Assembly (NCBI GenBank): GCA_015490215.1
Contig: WFYH01000228.1
Span: 1 to 12,259, forward strand
Origin: Aquificaceae bacterium
Lineage (GTDB): Bacteria; Aquificota; Aquificia; Aquificales; Aquificaceae
Reading direction: 5' to 3'
Length of the DNA stretch: 12,259 nt
Both the position numbers and the translations under genes were made by a program. The notes under the pieces are model-generated. The model was not told the DNA's origin. It worked only from the letters and a program-made list of their open reading frames with translations, and did not search any database. Positions 6,525-12,259 of this stretch are shown piece by piece (positions within the stretch are counted from its first letter, which is position 1; each line of letters opens with the position of its first letter).

Positions 6525-7555
6525 ACGGTTACGCCCTTTACGAGCTTTACAAGTAGGTCGGGTATCTGCTCCTTGGGTAGGACGTAGTCTACACAACCCG
6601 TTTTTATGGCGTTCTCGGGCATAGCCCAAAGGATGGCGGTGGAAGGATCTTCCGCAACGGTGGTTCCACCCCTGTTCTTTACCTCAACTATACCCTTTGA
6701 ACCGTCGTTCCCCATACCGGTAAGGATAACTCCTATGGTGTTTTTCTCATAAACTTGGGCGCAGGTGGAAAGAAGCAAATCTGCGGAAGGTTTATATATG
6801 AACCTTTCATCCTGAACGTATCTAACGTAAGCCCTTCCCGGAGAGCCGTTTATGGTCATGTGAATCCTTCCACGGGACACGTAGATCTGACCCCCCTTTA
6901 TGGTTTCACCTTCTTCCGCCTCTTTTACCGGAAGTTTACAGATGGAGTCCAAATGGCGGGCAAAGGCGGCGGTAAAGGTGTCGGGCATATGTATAGCTAT
7001 CAGAACAGGAGCAGGAAAGTCCGCAGGGAGCTTGGGAAGTATCACGTTTAAAGTTTGAGGTCCCCCGGTAGATACCCCTATGGCTACCACGGGGGTAATT
7101 TCAAACTTTTCAACCTCGGCGGGTATGGGGGTTCTCTTTACGGGGGCTATCTTAGGTTTCTGGGAGGTTTGGAAGGCTGCCCTTATCTTGCCTATTATTT
7201 CGTCTTTGAAAGCAAAGAGTTCATCAAAGCCGGAAGGTTTAGTGATAAAGTCAACGGCACCCTTGTTGAGAGCCTCTATTGTTTCCCGTGCTCCTTCCTT
7301 TGTGAGAGCGCTGATCATGATGACCTTGCAGGTGGGACATACCCTTTTGATGTGTTCCAAGGCGGTAAGACCGTCCATTATGGGCATGTTGATGTCAAGG
7401 GTTATCACATCGGGCTTTAGGGATTCCGCAAGGGCTATAGCCTCCTTTCCGTTGGAAGCCTCACCCACAACCTTGATGTCCTCCTCCGAGGAGAGGAGCT
7501 TTCTGAGAGCTATCCTCACAAAGGGGGAGTCGTCCACTATGAGGACCTTTATCAT
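6521..7555 (-). CDS. cheB: Chemotaxis receptor methylesterase/deamidase CheB
   Basis: Response regulator that removes methyl groups from, and deamidates, chemoreceptors during adaptation. The 344-residue protein has an N-terminal receiver domain (about 1-125): VLIVDDSPFVR with acidic Asp8/Asp9, phosphorylation site Asp54 in LDINMPIMDG, SAL (82-84) and TKPS with Lys106. A linker (about 128-152) leads to the esterase domain with the triad Ser162 in GVSTGGP, His189 in IHMP and Asp284 in TGMGNDG. All key residues are present. The ATG shares one base with the TGA of cheR (TGATG), so expression is coupled. No cheA, cheW or receptor gene is visible, so partners must lie elsewhere. The 3' end meets hspR with shared stop-codon bases. 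Confidence 0.96.
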   Translation of the reverse strand: MIKVLIVDDSPFVRIALRKLLSSEEDIKVVGEASNGKEAIALAESLKPDVITLDINMPIMDGLTALEHIKRVCPTCKVIMISALTKEGARETIEALNKGAVDFITKPSGFDELFAFKDEIIGKIRAAFQTSQKPKIAPVKRTPIPAEVEKFEITPVVAIGVSTGGPQTLNVILPKLPADFPAPVLIAIHMPDTFTAAFARHLDSICKLPVKEAEEGETIKGGQIYVSRGRIHMTINGSPGRAYVRYVQDERFIYKPSADLLLSTCAQVYEKNTIGVILTGMGNDGSKGIVEVKNRGGTTVAEDPSTAILWAMPENAIKTGCVDYVLPKEQIPDLLVKLVKGVTV

Positions 7556-8352
7556 CAGTCCGTCCTCCTGTAAAAGGTGAACCTGTCCTCCTTAAAGGGC
7601 TTGAACAGGTGGTAAAACTCCTTCCCCAGTATCTCCGTTGACGACAGGACGAGGATTCCCTCCCTGCGCAGGGCGGACTTTATATTTGAGAGGGCTATCT
7701 CCTTAGATTGGTAATCAAAATATATAAGAACGTTCCTGCAGAAGACCACATCAAAGCTATTTTTTATGGGTTCAAAGCTTTTGGGATCTATCAGGTTCAC
7801 CTCCCTGAACTCCACCCTCTTTTTGATCTTGTTTACCACCTCAAGGGTTTCCCCTTTTTCAAGGACGAACTCCCTGTATTCGGTGGGTATATCCCTTATC
7901 TCGGTTGCCCTGTATACACCCCTGCGGGCTTTTTTCAGAACCTCGGGGTTTATGTCCATACCCACTATCCTTCCCGCTATACCCCTCTTTTCAGCCATCA
8001 TAGCAATGGTATAGGGTTCCTGTCCTGTGGAACATCCTATGCTCGCAAAGTCTACAACCTTTTTATCCTTCAGCACCCTGTCAAAAAGGGTCTCAAGCTG
8101 TTCCCTCTCCCTGAAGAAGCGGGTTTCGGGAACGGTCATGAGGTCTATGAGCATCTTCTTCCTTTCGGGATCGCTCAGGAAGAAGTCTATGGTTCTTTCG
8201 GGGGGAAGGTTGTCCACGTTAAGACTCTTTAGGAGCCTTTCAAGCTTGTATTCAAGGATCTTCATCCTCTCATCGGGGTAGTAATTCCCCGTAAGTCTGT
8301 AGATGGTTTCCCGCAGGAGCTGAACTAACCTTTGGCGTTCTTCTATCTTCAC
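7555..8352 (-). CDS. cheR: Chemotaxis receptor glutamate methyltransferase CheR
   Basis: SAM-dependent enzyme that methylates glutamates on chemoreceptors, acting opposite to CheB. The 265 residues comprise the small N-terminal helical domain (about 1-72) and a Rossmann methyltransferase domain. TVPETRFFRE (73-82) is the CheR signature that closes over SAM; IGCSTGQEPYTIAM (105-118) is the SAM-binding loop; GMDINPEVL (131-139) holds the ribose-binding Asp; FCRNVLIYFD (204-213) is the conserved catalytic-face segment. I chose the GTG at 8352, since it retains the whole N-terminal domain and no ATG lies nearby; the SD is weak (GGAAG). An extended -10 box lies just upstream. cheB follows with a one-base overlap. 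Confidence 0.95.
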   Translation of the reverse strand: MKIEERQRLVQLLRETIYRLTGNYYPDERMKILEYKLERLLKSLNVDNLPPERTIDFFLSDPERKKMLIDLMTVPETRFFREREQLETLFDRVLKDKKVVDFASIGCSTGQEPYTIAMMAEKRGIAGRIVGMDINPEVLKKARRGVYRATEIRDIPTEYREFVLEKGETLEVVNKIKKRVEFREVNLIDPKSFEPIKNSFDVVFCRNVLIYFDYQSKEIALSNIKSALRREGILVLSSTEILGKEFYHLFKPFKEDRFTFYRRTD

Positions 8353-8364
8353 GGCTTCCGAGGA

Positions 8365-8373
8365 ATTATATCA
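8365..8373 (-). promoter_or_regulatory. Extended -10 promoter element of cheR-cheB
   Basis: Read on the minus strand this is TGATATAAT: a perfect TATAAT with the TGn extension that lets sigma-70 polymerase work without a good -35 box. At 17-18 bases upstream only TTCCCC-like sequence is found. The predicted start is near 8358, only about 6 bases before the GTG of cheR, so the mRNA would be nearly leaderless unless another start is used. Confidence 0.5.
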
Positions 8374-8374
8374 C

Positions 8375-8402
8375 TTGACAAGAAACGAGGGGAAAATAAA
8401 TT
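8375..8402 (+). promoter_or_regulatory. Promoter of dnaG-rpoD
   Basis: Perfect -35 TTGACA (8375-8380), 16-base spacer, and TAAATT (8397-8402, 4/6). Transcription would begin near 8409, about 5 bases before the ATG at 8414. It overlaps the cheR promoter region on the other strand, so polymerase should occupy only one at a time. Confidence 0.45.
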
Positions 8403-8413
8403 CACAAAAGGTT

Positions 8414-10009
8414 ATGTCCTCAGACATAGAAGACCTCAAAAGAGAGATAGACATAGTTGATGTTATATCCGACTATCTCAACCTTGAGAGGGTAGGGAGC
8501 AGTTACAGAACCAACTGCCCCTTCCATCCCGACAGGACTCCCTCCTTTTACGTTTCCCCCTCAAGGCAGATATTCAAGTGCTTCGGGTGCGGTGTGGGAG
8601 GGGACGCCATAAAGTTCGTCTCCCTCTACGAGAACGTCTCCTACATAGAAGCAGCCAAGAAGATCGCCAAAAGATTCAATATAAGGTTCTCCGTAAGGGA
8701 GGAATCCCCCCACAGGTCAAAGATCCTTCAGGCTCTTCGGGTGGCTTCGGAGTTTTACTCTTCCAAGCTCAAGGACTCTGAGGAAGCCCTTGAATATCTA
8801 AAAAGCAGGAACATAGACAGCTCAACCATAAAGAGGTTTTCCCTCGGATACGCTCCTTCTTCAGGTGAGCTTGCAAGACTTTTGAAGGAAGAAGGTCTCC
8901 TTGAGTTCTACGAAAGGACGGGAAACCTTCAGAAGTTGGACGAGAACATCTACAGGGATCTCTTCAGGGGAAGGCTCGTTATACCCATACGTGACCTTCA
9001 GGGTAGGGTAGTGGGCTTCGGCGGAAGGTCCCTGAGCGAGGGAGCCGGTCCCAAGTATATAAACTCTCCCGAAAGCGAGGTGTTTAAGAAGAGGAGCCTT
9101 CTCTTCGGTTTTTACGAGGGTCTTAACTACCTTAGGGACTTTAAAGAAGCTATCCTTGTGGAGGGATACTTTGACGTTATAAGCCTCCATCAGGAGGGCT
9201 TCAGAAACGCCGTGGCACCTTTGGGAACCTCCTTCGGAAGGGAACACGCTCGGCTCCTCTCCCGCTATGTGAAGAAGGTATACCTCCTCTTTGACGGGGA
9301 CGAAGCCGGTAGAAAGGCGATAAGGCTTGCGGTTCCCCACCTGCTCTCGGAGGATCTGGAGGTATACCCTGTTCTCCTACCCGACGGTCTTGACCCCCAC
9401 GACTTTGTAAACATCAAGGGCAGGAGAGAACTTAAAAAGCTCTTGGAAGGGTCTAAGGAACTCTTTGAGGACATGTTGGAGAAGATAAAGGAGGGCAAGG
9501 ACAGGGAAAGGGCTATAAGGGACTTTATCTACTTTGCCTCCTTTGTGGGTGACAGCGTCAGGACCTTTTCCCTCCTTGCGGAGCTTAGCAAACTGACAGC
9601 CATACCCGTTGAGATCCTCTCCTCTCGGCTTTACAAGAGGAAAGAGAGCAAAAGAACCGAAGACAGGGAGGAGATCCCCTTCCACTACAGGGTCTTTCTG
9701 AAGGGGCTTATGGAACTCAGACCCGAGATAGATCTTGAGGAACTTGATCTGCCCCTGAGGGTAAAGGAGCTTGCCCAAGAGATTCTCAATGAAAACTACT
9801 ACGACGTGCCTGAAGAGGTGCTTGATTTTAGAACAGAAGACCTTGAAACCGTCTTCTGGGAAACGGTAGAAAGGCTCCGCATAGACATACCCGAAGAGGA
9901 GGTGACGGTTTCCGATCCCAAAGAGATTGTTAAGGAGAGGATTAAGAGCCACAAGGGGGGCTTTAGAGGTTACGCCCTGAGGAAGATCAGGGGAAGGCTT
10001 GCAACTTAG
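8414..10009 (+). CDS. dnaG: DNA primase DnaG
   Basis: Makes RNA primers for DNA replication. From the ATG at 8414 the protein has 531 residues. The N-terminal CHC2 zinc domain has Cys35 and His38 in NCPFH and Cys56 and Cys59 in KCFGC, followed by GVGGDAIKF. The polymerase domain has FGGR (about 202-205) and KYINSPES (214-221). The TOPRIM core follows, with Glu250 in LVEGYFDV and Asp294/Asp296 in LLFDGDEAGRKA. LDPHDF (326-331) adds further acidic residues. The C-terminal part (about 390-531) is less conserved and would hold the helicase-binding domain. An in-frame TTG at 8375 would add 13 residues, but it is the -35 box itself, and MSSDIEDLKREIDIVDVI is the usual family start, so I prefer the ATG. 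The SD is poor. rpoD follows after 47 bases. Confidence 0.95.
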   Translation: MSSDIEDLKREIDIVDVISDYLNLERVGSSYRTNCPFHPDRTPSFYVSPSRQIFKCFGCGVGGDAIKFVSLYENVSYIEAAKKIAKRFNIRFSVREESPHRSKILQALRVASEFYSSKLKDSEEALEYLKSRNIDSSTIKRFSLGYAPSSGELARLLKEEGLLEFYERTGNLQKLDENIYRDLFRGRLVIPIRDLQGRVVGFGGRSLSEGAGPKYINSPESEVFKKRSLLFGFYEGLNYLRDFKEAILVEGYFDVISLHQEGFRNAVAPLGTSFGREHARLLSRYVKKVYLLFDGDEAGRKAIRLAVPHLLSEDLEVYPVLLPDGLDPHDFVNIKGRRELKKLLEGSKELFEDMLEKIKEGKDRERAIRDFIYFASFVGDSVRTFSLLAELSKLTAIPVEILSSRLYKRKESKRTEDREEIPFHYRVFLKGLMELRPEIDLEELDLPLRVKELAQEILNENYYDVPEEVLDFRTEDLETVFWETVERLRIDIPEEEVTVSDPKEIVKERIKSHKGGFRGYALRKIRGRLAT

Positions 10010-10056
10010 TAAACGATCGCTAATTTTTATAGATTTGTGCAGGAGGTAGGCAGAGG

Positions 10057-11772
10057 ATGGTGGACAGGGAAGTCCTCAGACATTTGATTGAGCTTGGTAA
10101 GGAGAAGGGCTTTGTCACCTACGATGAGATCAACGAGGTTGTGGATGAGGACTTCATCTCCTCGGAGGGCTTTGAGGAACTCATAGACACCCTCGCCAGC
10201 TACAACATACAGGTGGTGGAGAGCGAAGAGGAATACGAAGAGAAGGAGCACTTGGACGAGCTTGTGGTCTCCACCGAATCCTTCACGGTAATGGGAAGGG
10301 ACGGGGACCCGGTCAAGCTGTATCTGAAAGAGATGGGAAAGATCCCCCTCCTTACCCGTGAGCAGGAGATCTACTACGCCAAGCAGATAGAAACGGGCAG
10401 AAAGATAATGAGGAGAGGTCTTCTGAGAAGCTCCTTCCTTGTGGAGAGGCTCCTGCAAGACTGGGGTAAGCTCTGCAACGGCAAATTGAAGATACACGAC
10501 ATAATGGATCTGATAGACGAAGACCCCAATAGTGACTGCTACGAGGAAAACTGCGAAAAGCACGAGCGCTTTTTCATGGAAAAAGGTCTTGAACTGGCAA
10601 GAGCCTATAAGGAACTCCTGAAGGCAAGGGAGAGGTATCTCAAGGAAGGGACACCCGAAGCTAAGAAGGAATACCTCTACAAGCACGCCCAAATGAACAG
10701 GATAGTCCACCAGATGCGCATCAAATACTCCAAGTTTGAAAGGATCGCCGACGAACTTCTCAAGGTCTACCAGAAATATATGAGGAAGAAAAAGGACTAC
10801 GAATCAAGGAGGAAGAAGCTCCAAGCTATACACCCGGACGTAGACGAGCTGATAAAGGGATACCTTACCGATAAGCACCTTCAGGAGAAGATAAAAAATG
10901 CTGGCTACTCCTTCGAGAGGTTTAACTCCCTCGTAAACGAATACGTTTCCCTCAAGAGGGAGGTAGAAAAGCTAAGAAACGAGATAGGGATAATTCCCGA
11001 AGAGCTGAAACGTGTAATGGCGATTATAGAGCAGGGTAGGAGGAAGGTGGTAAAGGCAAAGCAGGTTATGATCCAGTCCAACCTGCGTTTGGTGGTTTCC
11101 ATAGCCAAGAAATACGTAAACAGGGGGCTTCACTTCCTTGATCTTATACAGGAGGGGAACATAGGTCTTATGAAGGCTGTGGACAAGTACGACTATCGTA
11201 AGGGTTACAAGTTTTCCACCTACGCAACTTGGTGGATAAGGCAGGCTATAACCCGTGCCATAGCAGATCAGGCGAGAACCATAAGGATACCCGTCCACAT
11301 GATAGAGACGATAAACAGGATCATAAAGGCTTCCAAAAAGCTCTTCCAAGAACTGGGCAGAGAACCCACCCCCGAGGAGATAGCCAAGCACTTAGGAATG
11401 ACCCCCGAAAAGGTAAGGAAAGTTCTCAGATCCGCACAAGAACCTATATCCCTCGAGACACCCATAGGAGACGATGAAGACACCTTCCTCAAAGACTTCA
11501 TAGAGGACAAATCTATACCCAATCCCGAGGAATACGTCTCCAGAAAGCTCCTCAGGGAGCAACTTGAGAAGGTCCTTGAGACCCTTTCGGAAAAGGAGAG
11601 AGAGATCCTCAGATACCGCTACGGTCTCGTTGACGGAACCGAATACACCCTTGAGCAGGTGGGCAAGATGTTCAACGTAACCAGAGAGCGCATACGCCAG
11701 ATAGAATCAAAGGCTATCAGAAAACTGCGCCACCCCTCAAGGGCTAAATACCTTAAGGATTTTGAGCTGTAA
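10057..11772 (+). CDS. rpoD: RNA polymerase primary sigma factor RpoD (sigma-70/sigma-A)
   Basis: Directs RNA polymerase to housekeeping promoters. The 571 residues include an acidic region 1.1 (about 1-75) and region 1.2 ([16 protein letters not shown], 84-99). A long non-conserved region follows (about 120-330). Region 2 begins at [14 protein letters not shown] (341-354), with [15 protein letters not shown] and the DNA-melting and -10-reading helix [13 protein letters not shown] (386-398). Region 3 (about 412-465) leads to region 4 with the -35-reading helix-turn-helix [21 protein letters not shown] (530-550) and a final [11 protein letters not shown]. All regions of a group 1 sigma are present. 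The ATG has AGGAGG at 10041-10046, 10 bases upstream. The protein's only three cysteines (140, 161, 166) lie in the non-conserved region. dnaG-rpoD is the macromolecular-synthesis operon core; rpsU is absent here. The end overlaps the next, opposing gene by 20 bases. Confidence 0.97.
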   Translation: MVDREVLRHLIELGKEKGFVTYDEINEVVDEDFISSEGFEELIDTLASYNIQVVESEEEYEEKEHLDELVVSTESFTVMGRDGDPVKLYLKEMGKIPLLTREQEIYYAKQIETGRKIMRRGLLRSSFLVERLLQDWGKLCNGKLKIHDIMDLIDEDPNSDCYEENCEKHERFFMEKGLELARAYKELLKARERYLKEGTPEAKKEYLYKHAQMNRIVHQMRIKYSKFERIADELLKVYQKYMRKKKDYESRRKKLQAIHPDVDELIKGYLTDKHLQEKIKNAGYSFERFNSLVNEYVSLKREVEKLRNEIGIIPEELKRVMAIIEQGRRKVVKAKQVMIQSNLRLVVSIAKKYVNRGLHFLDLIQEGNIGLMKAVDKYDYRKGYKFSTYATWWIRQAITRAIADQARTIRIPVHMIETINRIIKASKKLFQELGREPTPEEIAKHLGMTPEKVRKVLRSAQEPISLETPIGDDEDTFLKDFIEDKSIPNPEEYVSRKLLREQLEKVLETLSEKEREILRYRYGLVDGTEYTLEQVGKMFNVTRERIRQIESKAIRKLRHPSRAKYLKDFEL

Positions 11773-12259
11773 GGGGCTTTCCTATCCTCACAAGCCCCGT
11801 TTCCGTTATCTCAAGGAAGTGGGTTTTTGTGTCGTGACCGCACAGGCGACAACCATCTATCCTGAAGAGTCTGACTATGTCCCCTATGGGCTTTTTGAAC
11901 AGGGTTGACTGGGTTTTGGTCATTATAAGCTCCTTAGCCAAAACCATGGTGCAGTCAACTATGTGGCTTACTGCATACCCGCCCGCCGCCTCCGCCGACA
12001 GCTCCTCGTGCCCGCTCCTTTTCTGGGACACGAATATGGCGGTCTGATACCACTTCTTCATAAAGTTAAAGAGCTGACGCACCACCGCCCTTGCCATCAT
12101 CTCCTTTGCTTCATAAAGTCCCGTTATGGAGTCTATAACCGTATGCCTTACCTTGTAAGTCCTTATGGCGTAAGCGAGGGTTGAAAGGAGGTTGGGGATG
12201 TTTTCCCTGAGGGTGCTGTGGCTCGCCGCATCTATCAGGATGATCTTGTTTTCTATCTC
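11753..12259 (-). CDS. KaiC-like RecA-superfamily ATPase, C-terminal part
   Basis: The minus-strand frame enters from the window edge and ends with TAA at 11753-11755, giving 168 residues; the start and the Walker A loop lie outside. Visible features fit the KaiC/RadA branch. These are a hydrophobic strand ending in Asp (KIILIDAAS, residues 5-13 of the fragment), a Walker B-like strand [13 protein letters not shown] (about 43-55), and [19 protein letters not shown] (about 65-83). [15 protein letters not shown] (about 95-109), a region that recurs in KaiC domains as the strand after the gg-y turn, and a terminal [23 protein letters not shown]...G lobe follow. No transmembrane segment is seen. 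Members act in signalling and regulation, and the cyanobacterial clock protein is only one of many; the role here is unknown. It converges on rpoD. Confidence 0.75.
   Translation of the reverse strand, partial: EIENKIILIDAASHSTLRENIPNLLSTLAYAIRTYKVRHTVIDSITGLYEAKEMMARAVVRQLFNFMKKWYQTAIFVSQKRSGHEELSAEAAGGYAVSHIVDCTMVLAKELIMTKTQSTLFKKPIGDIVRLFRIDGCRLCGHDTKTHFLEITETGLVRIGKPLTAQNP

Noticed and set aside
9999..10034. Promoter between dnaG and rpoD (TTGCAA followed by TATAGA or TAATTT)
   Set aside because: The spacing is wrong for TATAGA and the match is weak for TAATTT; a 47-base gap is compatible with co-transcription.
1..12259. CRISPR arrays, tRNA or rRNA genes, riboswitches, phage genes
   Set aside because: No regularly spaced repeats, no cloverleaf or rRNA-like sequence and no phage or defence proteins were seen on either strand.

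Overview
This window looks like compact chromosomal DNA from a thermophilic bacterium, most likely of the Aquificota (Aquifex/Hydrogenobacter/Thermocrinis type). The reasons are proteins rich in Glu/Lys/Arg, heavy use of AGG and ATA codons, very short or negative intergenic distances, a primase N-terminus that resembles the Aquifex aeolicus enzyme as I remember it, and a broken-up housekeeping operon structure. The phylum is inferred; no marker RNA gene is present.

Layout. Positions 1-914 (+) hold the tail of an unrecognised gene followed by a TrmI-type tRNA m1A58 methyltransferase. A DUF501 protein faces it on the minus strand and overlaps its end. Positions 1357-1858 have no intact gene: they hold the decayed 3' end of an IS200/IS605-type tnpB on the minus strand, with hairpins typical of the element's right end and its omega RNA. 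Positions 1859-4902 (+) form a tight cluster: NAD(P)-dependent aldehyde dehydrogenase, hisA (histidine synthesis) and truB (tRNA pseudouridine 55). A consensus-like promoter overlapping a degenerate HspR-type (HAIR) operator at 4898-4927 precedes dnaJ-hspR (4965-6524, +), a chaperone and its probable repressor. The minus-strand pair cheR-cheB (8352-6521) forms the adaptation arm of chemotaxis. It diverges from dnaG-rpoD (8414-11772, +), the primase and primary sigma factor, which are the core of the macromolecular-synthesis operon. The window closes with the C-terminal part of a KaiC/RecA-superfamily ATPase on the minus strand.

The genes cover tRNA modification (trmI, truB), replication and transcription initiation (dnaG, rpoD), protein folding under stress (dnaJ, hspR) and motility signalling (cheR, cheB). 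All three tail-to-tail gene pairs overlap at their stop codons, which leaves no room for ordinary intergenic terminators. I found no entirely new multi-gene system. The most interesting items are the tnpB relict with conserved RNA-like folds, the dnaJ promoter/operator, the interleaved cheR/dnaG promoters, and a cysteine cluster confined to the non-conserved region of the sigma factor.
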